Shown: positions 19,100 to 29,126, counted from the first letter of the stretch. The stretch: DNA of 64,000 bases from Mesorhizobium sp. Root554 (GCF_001427025.1 NZ_LMGA01000001.1:802455-866454); one strand, 5' to 3'. Notes: generated by a model not told the origin, from the letters alone. Numbers and translations are program-made.

Positions 19100-20269
19100 T
19101 CAGCGCCTGAGGGCGGAGAAATAAGCCTTCTCGATGTCGGCCGCCATAACGTCTGCGCCGAACCGCTTCTTCAGGTCGGAAATGTCGGGCATCAGGCGGC
19201 TGTATGCGTCGAGGTCGCCAAGGGCGTCGGCGATCTTGTCGGCCAGTTCGGCCGCATCCGGCTTCACCAGCGCCGCGGAGCCGGCGCCGAAAATTTCCGG
19301 AATGCCGCCGACCGCGCTGGCGATCATGGGTTTGCCCGCGGCCAGCGTTTCGAGGACGATGTAGGGCATCGCCTCGGCTCGCGACGGGACGATGACCAGA
19401 CGGGCCAGCGCGAACGCCTGGCGCGCCGGCATTGGCGGCATGAAGCGCACCCGTTCATCAAGCCCGAGCCGCTTGACCTGGTCGCGGTAGCGCGGAAGGT
19501 CGTCACCGTCGCCCACCATGACGGCGCTGATGTCGCGTCCGAGTCGAAGTTCGGCCTGCGCCAGCGCATCGATGAAGATATCCGGTCCTTTGAGATCGCG
19601 CATCATGCCGATGTAGAGCAGGTCAGCCGCACCCGGAGCCGAGACGACGGGTTCGAATTCTTCGGCGCGCAGGCCGTTGTAAACCAGGCCGTTCGGCACC
19701 GGCGGTTCGCCGACCTTGCGCCTGTAGGCTTGATATTCATAGTCCGAAACGAACAGCAGATAGTCGGTAAAGCGTGCCATCAGCCGCTCGATGGAGAAAA
19801 AAATCCTGCCGACGAATGTCTTCTCGTCATAGTGCAGGCTGCCGCCATGCGGCGAATAAAGGCGGGCTACGCGAGACCTTGATACCCGCAACAACGAGCC
19901 GAACAGACGCGCATAGGTTCCACCCTTGGCGCCGTGCCCATGAAGCACGTCCGGCTGCAATTCCTTGATGATCCTGTATGTCCTCCAGGCCGAGGCGATG
20001 TCGCCGGGCCCGATATGACGCTGCATCGGCGTGCGATGCACGCCCAGCGCCAGTTTTTCCTTCATGTCGTCGAAGAGGCGTTCCTCGAACTCGCCACCGG
20101 TGGTGGAGTCGCACACGATGCCGACCTGATGGCCTTGCGCGATCTGCGCATCCGTCAGGTCGCGCACGTGCCGGAATATGCCTCCGACAGGCGACCGAAA
20201 GCAGTGAACGATCCTCAACCTGCCTGCCACGGCGTCAGAACAGCCGTTCGCGGACGTAAACGGTGTCAC
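19100..20269 (-). CDS. Family 4 glycosyltransferase
   Basis: A 389-residue cytoplasmic GT-B enzyme. The N-terminal domain has RIVHCFRSPVGGIFRHVRDL, typical of GT4 acceptor domains. The C-terminal nucleotide-sugar domain shows LLYIGMMRDLKGPDIFIDAL, VMVGDGDD and the E-x7-E motif region PSRAEAMPYIVLETLAAGKPMIAS. It starts at a GTG at 20269 inside the 3' end of the Wza-like gene (35-bp overlap). It likely adds a sugar to the lipid-linked intermediate made by the adjacent initiating transferase. Confidence 0.87.
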   Translation of the reverse strand: MTPFTSANGCSDAVAGRLRIVHCFRSPVGGIFRHVRDLTDAQIAQGHQVGIVCDSTTGGEFEERLFDDMKEKLALGVHRTPMQRHIGPGDIASAWRTYRIIKELQPDVLHGHGAKGGTYARLFGSLLRVSRSRVARLYSPHGGSLHYDEKTFVGRIFFSIERLMARFTDYLLFVSDYEYQAYRRKVGEPPVPNGLVYNGLRAEEFEPVVSAPGAADLLYIGMMRDLKGPDIFIDALAQAELRLGRDISAVMVGDGDDLPRYRDQVKRLGLDERVRFMPPMPARQAFALARLVIVPSRAEAMPYIVLETLAAGKPMIASAVGGIPEIFGAGSAALVKPDAAELADKIADALGDLDAYSRLMPDISDLKKRFGADVMAADIEKAYFSALRR

Positions 20270-20798
20270 CGGGCAACAGCGGGTCGGATGTTCTGACCGT
20301 TCCGGTGATCACCTTGCCGTTGATGTCGCGGGTAATGTCGACGCTGCCCTGATTGGCTCGGGCGCTGTAACCGCCGGCGATCGCCACCGCCTTCTGGACG
20401 GTCAGGCCGGGAACATAGGAGTACTGGCCGGCGGCGCCGACTTCGCCCATGACGAAGATCGGCCGATAGCGGTCTATCTCGACCGATACGTCCGGATCGC
20501 GCAAATAGCCCTGGCGCAATTTGGCGGCGATTTCGCCCTCAAGCTGCTGCGCCGAGTGTCCGCGCGCCGGAACCAGGCCGACCAGCGGAAGCGACAAATA
20601 GCCCGATTGATCGACGCTGTAGGTGTTCGTCAGCCCTTCCTGTTCGAACACGGTGATGCGGACACGGTCGCCGGCGCCAAGGCGATAGGGTTGGTTGAGT
20701 ACATCATGGAAGGCGGCAGGCGCCGGGCGGTAACTGGAGCAGCCGGCAAGCAGCGAGACGGCAAGAAGTGCTCGAAACAGCGGGGCGGGGCTTTTCAT
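20235..20798 (-). CDS. Polysaccharide export lipoprotein (Wza family)
   Basis: A 187-residue outer-membrane lipoprotein; the signal ends in the lipobox LLAGC. It contains the Poly_export domain (PYRLGAGDRVRITVFEQEGLTNTYSVDQSGYLSLPLVG) and one SLBB-type domain (VGEVGAAGQYSYVPGLTVQKAVAIAGGYS). It is shorter than E. coli Wza (379 residues), lacking the later SLBB repeat and the C-terminal barrel helix, as in many rhizobial and HfsD-like homologues. I used the ATG at 20798; a start at 20813 would add five residues. It diverges from the co-polymerase gene. Confidence 0.87.
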   Translation of the reverse strand: MKSPAPLFRALLAVSLLAGCSSYRPAPAAFHDVLNQPYRLGAGDRVRITVFEQEGLTNTYSVDQSGYLSLPLVGLVPARGHSAQQLEGEIAAKLRQGYLRDPDVSVEIDRYRPIFVMGEVGAAGQYSYVPGLTVQKAVAIAGGYSARANQGSVDITRDINGKVITGTVRTSDPLLPGDTVYVRERLF

Positions 20799-21050
20799 CA
20801 CCGTGCAACACACTTTCGTCTGGTCGCCGGGAACGTTGCGGCGACTCTGAGGATCGATGCCGTTATCCTCCTGTTAGGGTTAATGGTCGGTAAAAGAAGT
20901 CTTCGGAATTGCCGCGCCCTCGCGGTCGCGCGCGCGGTGATTTCTCTGATCCTGACGATAGCATCGCCAGATGCCGTGGCTTCGTCTCTTAACCGCTGAG
21001 TTACCATAGTTGTTTACGCTGCAGCCCAACCCGGTATGGGAGCAGGATGC

Positions 21051-23279
21051 ATGTCAGGCGTACAATCCACGGCCGCAGATATCGATGTCGACCTCAGGCG
21101 GCTCTTTGGCAGTCTTGCCAGGAACTGGCTGCGGATCGCCATTGTCGCCATTGCGGTCGCCACGCTGGCTTTCGTTCTGGCCTGGCTCGCGACGCCGCAA
21201 TACAAGGCGGAAACCCGTCTTCTGATCGAAACGCGCGAATCGGTTTTCACTCGCCCCGATGGGAACTCCGAGGCGGACCGGCCGATCCTGGATGAGGAGG
21301 GGGTCACCAGCCAGGTCGAGGTCATCGCGTCCTCCGACATCCTGAAGCGAGTCGCGCAGAAGCTTGATCTTGCCCGTCTGCCGGAATTCGATCCCGCCGC
21401 CCACACATCGGCCGTCGATCGCCTTCTTATCATCGCCGGACTGAAAAGCGATCCGGGTGAAATCCCGGCCGAGGAGCGCGTGCTGAAAAGCATGCGTGAG
21501 AAGCTCAATGTCTATCGCGTCGAGACGTCGCGCGTCATCGTCATCGAGTTTTCGTCACAGGACCCGAAACTGGCGGCGGAAATCCCGAATGCGATCGCCA
21601 ACGCCTATATCGCCTTCCAGGGCAACGCCAAGCAGGAATCCAATTCGGCCGCGACGGACTGGCTGGCGCCGGAAATCGCCGATCTCTCCAAGCGCGTCAA
21701 GGATGCCGAGGGCAAGGTCGCCGCCTACCGCGCGCAGTCCGATCTTCTGATCGGCCAGAACAATTCCATTCTCGCCACGCAGCAGCTTTCGGAAATGTCT
21801 TCCGAACTGTCGCGCGTCCGCGCCAGCCGCGCTTCGGCGGAGGCGACTGCCGCCGGCGTGCGCAAGGCGCTCGATGGCGGCGGTTCGCTCGACGCACTGC
21901 CGGAAGTCTTGTCCTCGACTCTGATCCAGAGGCTGCGCGAACGGCAGGTCCAGCTCAAGTCCGACATCGCCGACCTCTCGACCTCGCTGCTCGACAATCA
22001 CCCGCGCATTCGCGCGCTGCGCTCGCAGCTTGTCGATCTCGACCAGCAGATCCGCAACGAAGCCCAGAAAGTGCTCAAGGGCCTCGTCACCGAGGCGCAG
22101 ACCGCCCAGGCGCGGGAAAATCAGCTTATCGCCGATTTGAACAAGCTGAAGGCCGAATCGGCGCGCGCTGGCGAGGAGCAGGTAGAGCTCAATGCGCTGG
22201 AGCGTGAGGCCAACACCCAGCGCCAACTGCTTGAATCCTACATGACGCGCTACCGCGAGGCCGCCTCACGCACCGACCGCAACTACCTGCCGGTCGATGC
22301 ACGCGTCTTCTCGCCCGCAGTCGCTCCCACCGAAGCCTATTTCCCCAAGACGATCCCGATCGTCGCGGCGGCCTTTGTCGGCTCGCTGCTGATCATGGCC
22401 ATCGTGACGTTGCTGCAGGAGCTTTTCTCCGGCCGCGCCATGCGCCCCGCCCCAGGCCGCCGTCTGGAGCCTGTGGAGGAGGTCGCCATGCCGGTCGCCC
22501 AACCTGATGCGGCGCGCGCAGATCTGCCGCCGGTGCTACCGGCGCGCCCTAGACGCGAGAAGCCTTTGCCGCCCGAGCCATCCCTGTCGCCCGAGGCTGT
22601 TGCCCGCGAATGGGAGAGCGAGAGGGAGGTTCGTTTCGAGCCTGCCGCTCCGGCGCCACGCAAGCTAGAGCGCACGGTTTCGCGGCTGGGCGAGATCGAC
22701 ATCGAAAAGGCGGCTGAAAAACTGATCGCTGGCGGGGCTGCCCGCGCCATCTTCGTGTCTCCGGAAGGGGACGAGGCCGCTGCCAGCTCGATCTTGGTGG
22801 CGCGCGAGGTCGCGGATTCCGGCCTGCGTGTCCTGCTGCTCGATCTTACGGCTTCGGGCGCCGCCTCGCTGCCCATGCTGGACAGCGGCCTGTTTCAGGG
22901 GATTACCAATCTGCTTTCCTCGCAGTCGCAGTTCAGCGACGTCATTCACGCCGACCATTATTCGGATTGCCACGTCATCCCGGTGGGAACCGCCGATCCG
23001 GTGCGCGCCATGCGCGCGGCCGACCGGTTGCCGATCATCATGCAGTCACTGACGACTGCCTATGACCTCGTGGTCGTCGAGTGTGGGCCAGCCGATGCCC
23101 AAGGCATCCGCCGCCTTGTCGGCGAGGCGACAGAAGTGTTCGTTTCGATGCTGGAGCCCGACGACGCCGTGGCAGACGCGGCGGTAAAATTGATCGAAAG
23201 CGGCTATCCTGATTTGACGCTGGTGACACCGGTCGGCTACGAACCGCCGCCGCTGCCGGGACGCCGCTCGGCAGCCTGA
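21051..23279 (+). CDS. Wzz/GumC-type polysaccharide co-polymerase with degenerate tyrosine-kinase domain
   Basis: A 742-residue inner-membrane protein. It has an N-terminal Wzz region with TM1 (about 25-45), a long periplasmic coiled coil (about 190-410), TM2 (TIPIVAAAFVGSLLIMAIV, about 430-448) and a Pro/Arg-rich linker. The C-terminal P-loop fold resembles BY-kinases such as Wzc and ExoP. The Walker A region reads SPEGDEAAASS (from S570), without the GK[S/T] needed for ATP, and Walker A' (LLLDLTASG) lacks its second Asp; there is no C-terminal Tyr cluster. It probably controls chain length structurally without kinase activity. The ATG at 21051 follows GGGAGCAGG. Confidence 0.87.
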   Translation: MSGVQSTAADIDVDLRRLFGSLARNWLRIAIVAIAVATLAFVLAWLATPQYKAETRLLIETRESVFTRPDGNSEADRPILDEEGVTSQVEVIASSDILKRVAQKLDLARLPEFDPAAHTSAVDRLLIIAGLKSDPGEIPAEERVLKSMREKLNVYRVETSRVIVIEFSSQDPKLAAEIPNAIANAYIAFQGNAKQESNSAATDWLAPEIADLSKRVKDAEGKVAAYRAQSDLLIGQNNSILATQQLSEMSSELSRVRASRASAEATAAGVRKALDGGGSLDALPEVLSSTLIQRLRERQVQLKSDIADLSTSLLDNHPRIRALRSQLVDLDQQIRNEAQKVLKGLVTEAQTAQARENQLIADLNKLKAESARAGEEQVELNALEREANTQRQLLESYMTRYREAASRTDRNYLPVDARVFSPAVAPTEAYFPKTIPIVAAAFVGSLLIMAIVTLLQELFSGRAMRPAPGRRLEPVEEVAMPVAQPDAARADLPPVLPARPRREKPLPPEPSLSPEAVAREWESEREVRFEPAAPAPRKLERTVSRLGEIDIEKAAEKLIAGGAARAIFVSPEGDEAAASSILVAREVADSGLRVLLLDLTASGAASLPMLDSGLFQGITNLLSSQSQFSDVIHADHYSDCHVIPVGTADPVRAMRAADRLPIIMQSLTTAYDLVVVECGPADAQGIRRLVGEATEVFVSMLEPDDAVADAAVKLIESGYPDLTLVTPVGYEPPPLPGRRSAA

Positions 23280-23299
23280 AGACTTTCACAAAGTGCTCG

Positions 23300-24523
23300 T
23301 TAGCTATCGTCCTCGGACGGCGTCTGTTTGCCCGCCGCCTTGCGGCGCAGCATCTTGGTCAGCTTCCATATTGTCGGGCTGTTCTTGACGAACGCCTTCG
23401 CGCGGGCGTTCTGGTGAAGGACGAAGGAAAGGGCCCGGCCTTTCGCGGTCAGCGGAACCAGTACGTCGACATGCTGGGTTTCCAGATCACACCAAAGCCG
23501 CTTGTAGGGCTCGTCACCGACGGAGAAATCATAAACGGCAAAGCCCTGTTGGCAGGCTTCCTTGATGTTTTCGAAGAACAGGAAATCGCCCGGGCTGGCA
23601 TAGGCGAGCTCATCTTCTGCAATGGCTCCGAACTCGCAGATCAGCCGCTTTCCCGAGAGGCTTGAGCCGGTTACCGCGCGCAGTTTGCCGCCGACCTCCA
23701 GCCCGTGCAGGACGAAAGAAGGTTCTTGTTCCCGCAGCGCATCGGTAAACAGCGCATGAAAGAACACCCTGACATCGGCGCTGCCGAAGGCATTGGGGAT
23801 GCCCATGCGGCGAAAGCGGAACTCCTTCATCCCGAAGAATGCGTCGAGCAGCGAATGGACCTCTGTCGGTGTCGTCGCCCGCAGCCGACGGAAGCTGCCG
23901 GCCGTCTCGAATTTGCGCGTCTGCGAGCGATGCTTCTTGCGCTTCCGCTTGCCGCTGGCCCGATCAAGCAATCCGTCGAAACCTCCGTCCAGATCGACGG
24001 CAAGCGACAGGTTGGGGCTCGGAAAATTCGGCAGGGCGGAGAGCGGGTTTGCCCGGCCATCGAGTTCCGGCAGCAGCCGCTGCAGCGCCAGCACGTCGAT
24101 ATCCGGCCGCAGGCGGGCGATCTCGTCGAACAGCGAGCGCACAGCCTGACAGCTCACCCGACCCAGCCATTCCGGATCGGCGGCGGCGAAATTGCCATTG
24201 GCATGACGGTCGCCCATGAAGCGGGCAACCCTGAAAGGACCGGACCGAACGACTTCCAGCGCCAGCGCCAACACAGGGCGGCCATCGACATTCAACATGG
24301 CGATCAGCGAGTCTGGATGGACTTCTCCAACCCAGTGCCGCACCCAACTCCCGCTTTGCGCAGGCGCGAACACGGCGGAGCGACAGAATTGTTCGTAGGC
24401 GGCGAGGGTTTCGGAGGATGCAGCGGAGACGGTGACGCTGACGGCAGGGCCCGACGAGGCGCGTTGCATCGCCATCGCGGCCGTGGAGCCGTTTCCGTCG
24501 AATGACGCTGTCGCGTCGATCAT
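23300..24523 (-). CDS. GNAT/FemAB-like protein of the CelD family (polysaccharide-linked acetyltransferase)
   Basis: A 407-residue cytoplasmic protein of the 'cellulose biosynthesis protein CelD' type (Acetyltransf_6, double GNAT fold). Landmarks are YEQFCRSAVFAPAQSGSWVRHW, the basic SGKRKRKKHRSQTRKFE stretch and the C-terminal GNAT part GDFLFFENIKEACQQGFAVYDFSVGDEPYKRLWC. Such proteins sit in unipolar-polysaccharide and holdfast clusters, where one is thought to acetylate a glycan intermediate. I chose the ATG at 24523, which has AAGGACGGAAAG upstream. It converges with the co-polymerase gene. Confidence 0.78.
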   Translation of the reverse strand: MIDATASFDGNGSTAAMAMQRASSGPAVSVTVSAASSETLAAYEQFCRSAVFAPAQSGSWVRHWVGEVHPDSLIAMLNVDGRPVLALALEVVRSGPFRVARFMGDRHANGNFAAADPEWLGRVSCQAVRSLFDEIARLRPDIDVLALQRLLPELDGRANPLSALPNFPSPNLSLAVDLDGGFDGLLDRASGKRKRKKHRSQTRKFETAGSFRRLRATTPTEVHSLLDAFFGMKEFRFRRMGIPNAFGSADVRVFFHALFTDALREQEPSFVLHGLEVGGKLRAVTGSSLSGKRLICEFGAIAEDELAYASPGDFLFFENIKEACQQGFAVYDFSVGDEPYKRLWCDLETQHVDVLVPLTAKGRALSFVLHQNARAKAFVKNSPTIWKLTKMLRRKAAGKQTPSEDDS

Positions 24524-24644
24524 CTTTCCGTCCTTGGCGCGGTGCGCCCGTGCTTGCATGGGCACATTGGCGAGGCAAAACTAGGCGTAAAAGATGAATG
24601 AATGATCGACACGATCGGGAAGATGCCGCCTGATCGCCGGATCG

Positions 24645-24860
24645 TCAGGGTTTTGGGCCGGGTTCGAGGATCAGCCATTTGATGATGCCCATCGCGGGCA
24701 GCACCCACACAAGGCCGCTCAGCAGGAAGAAAAGCAGATGCGCCAGCGGCCCGGACTGCGAAAGCTGCGCCACCGCCACGATCGTCGCCACGATGGCATA
24801 GACGATCACCAGCAGCACGAGCAGCACGGTTCCGATCAGTTTCTTCAGGCGGATGGGCAT
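24645..24860 (-). CDS. DUF2842 family membrane protein
   Basis: A 71-residue protein with two membrane helices: [25 protein letters not shown], then [22 protein letters not shown]. This matches the alphaproteobacterial DUF2842 family, whose function is unknown. The ATG at 24860 follows AAGAGAG on the minus strand. It diverges from ctaA, and a link to cytochrome oxidase maturation is possible by neighbourhood only. Confidence 0.88.
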   Translation of the reverse strand: MPIRLKKLIGTVLLVLLVIVYAIVATIVAVAQLSQSGPLAHLLFFLLSGLVWVLPAMGIIKWLILEPGPKP

Positions 24861-25006
24861 GTCACGCTCTCTTTTGGAAATATCGCTTAGGCCCGCCGCG
24901 CTTTCGGCGCAACCCGTCACGAACGGCGCGACCGCGTGCCGCGCCGTCCGGCCTTGCCAGCGTCTGTGTCATGGTTCACCTATCCGCCACCTTGACCGAA
25001 CGGATC

Positions 25007-26107
25007 ATGGATATGAGCAGCATTTCCTCGACAGCAGAGCCGCTGGTTGCCCGCGACCGCGACCTGCACAACCGCGCGCTTGTTCGCGGCTGGCTCTATC
25101 TGGTGCTTCTGGTGCTGTTCGCGCTGGTGTTGGTCGGCGGTGCGACAAGGCTGACCAACTCCGGCCTGTCGATCACCGAATGGAAACCCATCCATGGCGT
25201 CATTCCGCCGCTCAACGATGCGGAATGGCAGGAGGAGTTCGCCCGCTATCAGCAGATTCCGCAATATTCGGAGATCAACAAGGGCATGGATGTCCATGCC
25301 TTCAAGTCGATCTTCTGGTGGGAATGGGCGCACCGCATCCTGGCGCGCGGCGTTGGCTTCGTCTTTGCGCTGCCGCTGCTGTTCTTCTGGGCGACACGGC
25401 GCATCGAACGCGGTCTGACCCCCAAGCTGGTGGGGATATTGGCGCTGGGCGGGCTACAGGGCGCGGTCGGCTGGTGGATGGTGGCTTCCGGTCTTGTCGA
25501 TAGGGTGGATGTCAGCCAGTACCGGCTGGCGACCCACCTCACCATCGCGGCTCTGATCTTCACCGCCACCATGGTCGTCGCCCGCGGACTGGCGCGCTAT
25601 TCCGAACCGCCGGCCGACGATGCGACGCAACGAATGGCCGGAGTGTTGGTGCTTCTGGCGCTGGTGCAGATTTATCTCGGCGGACTTGTGGCCGGACTGG
25701 ATGCCGGCCTCAGCTACAACACCTGGCCGCTGATGGATGGCCGAATCATTCCGGGCGACCTGCTCATCCTCGATCCCGCCTGGCGCAATTTCTTCGAGAA
25801 CCCCAAGACCGTGCAGTTCGTGCATCGCATCGGCGCCTACACCGTCTTTGTCGTCGCGGCCTGGCATATGATCGCTACGCACAGGCGCCTGCCGGGCACC
25901 ACCCATGCGCGGCGCGCCACGCTGATGTTCCTTCTTGTATTGGCGCAGGCGGCCATCGGTATTTCGACGCTGCTGATGCAGGCGCCCCTGCATCTGGCGT
26001 TGACGCATCAGGGCTTTGCCCTGGTCCTGCTTGGCTTCGCCGCCGCGCATTGGCGCGGCACCAAGGGGGCTTACCCGCTGCCGAACGACATCGCCGTCAG
26101 AAGCTGA
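25007..26107 (+). CDS. ctaA: Heme A synthase (COX15/CtaA family)
   Basis: Oxidises the C8 methyl of heme O to make heme A for aa3 oxidase. The 366-residue, eight-helix protein has the landmarks [43 protein letters not shown] with the first heme-ligand His, [11 protein letters not shown], and a final ALTHQGFAL with the last His. Two adjacent ATGs (25007 and 25013) are possible starts. Its 3' end overlaps the convergent kinase gene by 11 bp. Confidence 0.94.
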   Translation: MDMSSISSTAEPLVARDRDLHNRALVRGWLYLVLLVLFALVLVGGATRLTNSGLSITEWKPIHGVIPPLNDAEWQEEFARYQQIPQYSEINKGMDVHAFKSIFWWEWAHRILARGVGFVFALPLLFFWATRRIERGLTPKLVGILALGGLQGAVGWWMVASGLVDRVDVSQYRLATHLTIAALIFTATMVVARGLARYSEPPADDATQRMAGVLVLLALVQIYLGGLVAGLDAGLSYNTWPLMDGRIIPGDLLILDPAWRNFFENPKTVQFVHRIGAYTVFVVAAWHMIATHRRLPGTTHARRATLMFLLVLAQAAIGISTLLMQAPLHLALTHQGFALVLLGFAAAHWRGTKGAYPLPNDIAVRS

Positions 26108-26930
26108 GCCGGACTGCCCGGACCGCCGCTGCGACCGACAGTTCGCGTTCCTCATCCGCGTCGTTCCCGTCTTCCGCGTGCCAGGCCGCCGACAGGCAGC
26201 CATAGGCAAAGGCGTGGTCGAGCACGCGGCGCGGATCGAGCATCAGCACATTGTGGAAGATCGCCGCCATCCCGGCGATGCGCCCGGGGTCCTTGCAAAG
26301 CGCATCGCGGTCAAGGGGATTGAAGAACATGTTGGCGGCATCGAAACATGGGTCGCCAAGGACGCCCTTGGGGTCGATGGCGAGCCAGCCGCGACGGCTC
26401 TCGATGATGTTTTCATGGTGCAAATCGCCATGCAGAGGGCGGATGTCGCGTGCGTCGTCGAGCAATTCCTGCGCCACGGCGGCGGCTTGCGCATAGAGGC
26501 CAGAAGAGCCGGCTTTACGTTCCGCCTCGGCCACACGGAACAGCGCGACGAAACGCTGCCGCAGCTTTTGCAAACCGGTTGGGGCAGGGCGGTCGGAAGG
26601 GGCATGCAACCGCGCCATCACATCGGCGGCGATCTCCGTGGCCGCCGTGTCTCCTGCCTTGTCGAGAACTTCGGTCAGGTGCCGTTCGCCGGCATATTCG
26701 AGGAGCATCCGCTTGCCGTCGGTTCCGAGCAGGCGCACCGCGCCGCGGCCATCCAGCCAGCGCAGCAGATGCTTGCCGCGCAATTCGTCCGCGACGTCGT
26801 CGAATGGCTTGAGATCCTTGATGATGGCCGTCGTGCCGTCGTCGCGGACGACTTTCCAGATGCGGCTTGAAAACGTCTCGGCAATCAATTCCGCGCCGCT
26901 CACATTCCAGCGGCGCGGGAAGGATGGCAT
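26097..26930 (-). CDS. Aminoglycoside/streptomycin 6-kinase-like phosphotransferase
   Basis: A 277-residue kinase-fold protein related to APH(6) streptomycin phosphotransferases. The catalytic loop is HGDLHHEN (167-174) and the metal-binding Asp lies in [18 protein letters not shown]. The N-terminal lobe has AIIKDLKP, giving the ATP-contacting Lys. Chromosomal members in rhizobia may have a housekeeping substrate, so resistance should not be assumed. Its start overlaps the argC stop by one base (TGATG), so it is translated from the argC message. Confidence 0.82.
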   Translation of the reverse strand: MPSFPRRWNVSGAELIAETFSSRIWKVVRDDGTTAIIKDLKPFDDVADELRGKHLLRWLDGRGAVRLLGTDGKRMLLEYAGERHLTEVLDKAGDTAATEIAADVMARLHAPSDRPAPTGLQKLRQRFVALFRVAEAERKAGSSGLYAQAAAVAQELLDDARDIRPLHGDLHHENIIESRRGWLAIDPKGVLGDPCFDAANMFFNPLDRDALCKDPGRIAGMAAIFHNVLMLDPRRVLDHAFAYGCLSAAWHAEDGNDADEERELSVAAAVRAVRLSF

Positions 26931-27868
26931 CAGGCTCGCCCGTTGAGGCCGAGCATGATGTCCATGTTCTGCACCGCGGCGCCCGAAGCGCCCTTGCCGA
27001 GATTGTCGTAGACGGCCACCAGCAGCGCCTGCGCCCGCTTGTCGTTGGCGAAAACGTAGACCTTCATCCGGTTGGTGCCGTTGTATTCTTCCGGCTGGAT
27101 TTCCGGCACCCGCTCGACAGCTTCATAGGGTGCGACTTCGACCACGCCGCCCTTGATGCCGGCGAAATGATCGGCGATGGCTGCGTGGAGTTCGGAACCG
27201 CTTGGCACCTTGTCCAATCCGCCCAGTTGCAGCGGCACGACGGTGATCATGCCCTGTGCGAAGTTGCCGATCGCCGGCTGCATGATCGGATCGTGCGAGA
27301 GCTTCGCATAGGCCTTTATTTCCGGCACATGCTTGTGCTGCAGGTTTAGGCCGTAGGGGAAGAATTCCGGCGCGTCCTCGCCCTTGGCGACGTAATCCTC
27401 GATCATCGGACGGCCGCCGCCCGAATAGCCGGTGATGCCATTGACGGTAACGGGATAATCCGCAGGCAGGATACCCGCCGCAACCAGCGGCCGCAGCGTT
27501 GCGATCGGGCCTTGTGGCCAGCAGCCGGGGTTGGCGACGCGCTTGGCGCTGGCAATGGCCTTCGCCTGATCCTTGTCCATCTCGGCGAAACCGTAGGCCC
27601 AACCGTTCGCCACGCGATGCGCGGTCGAGGCGTCGATGACCCGCGTCGTTCCGTTCTCGATCAGCGAGACGCTCTCCTTGGCTGCATCGTCCGGCAGGCA
27701 GAGGATGGCGACATCGGCGGCATTGAGGAACTCCGCCCGCGCGGCGAGCTCCTTGCGGCGTTCCACCGGCACCGAAATGATCTCGAGATCGCCGCGCTCG
27801 GCCAGAAGAACTCGGATCTGCAGCCCCGTGGTTCCGTGTTCGCCGTCGATGAAGATTTTCGGTTTCAT
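26930..27868 (-). CDS. argC: N-acetyl-gamma-glutamyl-phosphate reductase (type 2)
   Basis: Third step of arginine/ornithine synthesis, reducing N-acetylglutamyl phosphate with NADPH. At 312 residues it is the short type 2 form. It opens with KIFIDGEHGTTGLQI (nucleotide-binding loop), has the catalytic Cys116 in NPGCWPQG, and later GYSGGGRPMIEDY and HKHVPEI. It is followed by the APH-like gene with a 1-bp overlap, and lies next to agmatinase, which also handles arginine-derived compounds. Confidence 0.95.
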   Translation of the reverse strand: MKPKIFIDGEHGTTGLQIRVLLAERGDLEIISVPVERRKELAARAEFLNAADVAILCLPDDAAKESVSLIENGTTRVIDASTAHRVANGWAYGFAEMDKDQAKAIASAKRVANPGCWPQGPIATLRPLVAAGILPADYPVTVNGITGYSGGGRPMIEDYVAKGEDAPEFFPYGLNLQHKHVPEIKAYAKLSHDPIMQPAIGNFAQGMITVVPLQLGGLDKVPSGSELHAAIADHFAGIKGGVVEVAPYEAVERVPEIQPEEYNGTNRMKVYVFANDKRAQALLVAVYDNLGKGASGAAVQNMDIMLGLNGRA

Positions 27869-27907
27869 GTCTGTCGTTCCTGAATGGCCTTGCCTGCCGG
27901 CTGCGGC

Positions 27908-28897
27908 CTATATGCCATGCCCTTCATGCAGTCCATGGTTCATCTCTTCCGCCCTCGCTTTGCGCTCAGCCAGAAGTCCGAGATAGTGCATCGCCACGGT
28001 CGATCCTGCGATTGCGGTAATATCGGCATGGTCGTAGGGCGGCGCAACCTCCACCACGTCGGCGCCAACGATGTCGATCTGGTTGAGCTGGCGCAACGTC
28101 GACAGGATTTTGGCCGAGGACGGCCCGCCGGCAACCGGCGTTCCCGTTCCGGGCGCGAAGGCCGGGTCGAGGCAATCGATGTCGAAGGTGACATAGGTCT
28201 TCTTGCCACCCGTGCGGTCCACGATTGCATAGGCGATGTCGGAGGCGCGCATCTCTTCGATCTCGTGGCCGTAGAGGATCTTGATGCCGAAGGTCTCGGG
28301 CGCGTGCGTTCTGATGCCAATCTGGATCGAGCGGTCGGGATCGATCAGGCCTTCCTTGACGGCGCGGCCGACGAAGGAGCCGTGGTCGATCCGCTTGCCG
28401 TCATCCGGCCATGTGTCCTGATGAGCGTCGAACTGCACCAGCGCCAGCGGTCCATGGATCGCGGCGTGCGCCTTGAGGATAGGATAGGTAACGAAATGGT
28501 CGCCACCGAGCGAAAGCAGGAAAGCGCCTGATTTCAGCAGTTTCGTCGCTTCGCGCTCGATGGTCGAGGGCGTTTTCTGGTGGTTGCCGTTGTCGAGCAG
28601 GCAGTCGCCGTAATCGACGACCGCGAGCGTCTCGAACAGGTCCTGCGCGAACGGGTATTGCGGATCGTTGTCGAGGATCGCCGAGGCGCGACGAATGGCC
28701 TGCGGCCCGAAGCGGGCGCCCGGACGATTGGTGACGGCGGCATCGAACGGAATACCCCAAACGACAGCGTCCGCGCCCTTGACGTCCTTCGTGTAGCGGC
28801 GGCGCATGAAGGAAAGCGCGCCGGCATAGGTCGGCTCCAAAGAAGCGCCTGTCTTGCCGCGCGCGGTAAAGGCGTGGTCGATGTTCGTGTTCGCCAT
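27908..28897 (-). CDS. speB: Agmatinase (arginase/ureohydrolase family)
   Basis: Hydrolyses agmatine to putrescine and urea, or acts on a related guanidino compound. The 329-residue protein carries all Mn-binding motifs: LGGDHF, VQFDAHQDTWPD and TFDIDCLDPAFAPGTGTP, plus GARFGPQAIRRAS near the N-terminus. The start at 28897 has GAGGATTC upstream; a GTG one codon earlier is also possible. It is read in the same direction as argC, with a 39-bp gap. Guanidinobutyrase or guanidinopropionase activity cannot be excluded from motifs alone. Confidence 0.9.
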   Translation of the reverse strand: MANTNIDHAFTARGKTGASLEPTYAGALSFMRRRYTKDVKGADAVVWGIPFDAAVTNRPGARFGPQAIRRASAILDNDPQYPFAQDLFETLAVVDYGDCLLDNGNHQKTPSTIEREATKLLKSGAFLLSLGGDHFVTYPILKAHAAIHGPLALVQFDAHQDTWPDDGKRIDHGSFVGRAVKEGLIDPDRSIQIGIRTHAPETFGIKILYGHEIEEMRASDIAYAIVDRTGGKKTYVTFDIDCLDPAFAPGTGTPVAGGPSSAKILSTLRQLNQIDIVGADVVEVAPPYDHADITAIAGSTVAMHYLGLLAERKARAEEMNHGLHEGHGI

Positions 28898-29126
28898 CAC
28901 GAATCCTCACTGCTGTTGACGGGCTGAAACAACTACAGAACCGGCACGGAACATGCCAGACTTGAACTTTATGAAGCGCGCATGATGGGGGCGTGACGGC
29001 CGGCAGTCGAACATTCCGGATGCGCGTTCGGGTCGAAAATCGAAAAGCCTTTCCATTGATTTGCGCGTTCGCCGCAACCAGTTGCACGATGTTAGGGTAT
29101 TCCGCGATGGAACGGACGGATCGACG

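Noticed and set aside
26097..26930. Antibiotic resistance determinant (streptomycin phosphotransferase)
   Set aside because: The gene is coupled to argC in a normal chromosomal setting with no mobile element. The kinase fold alone does not show resistance.
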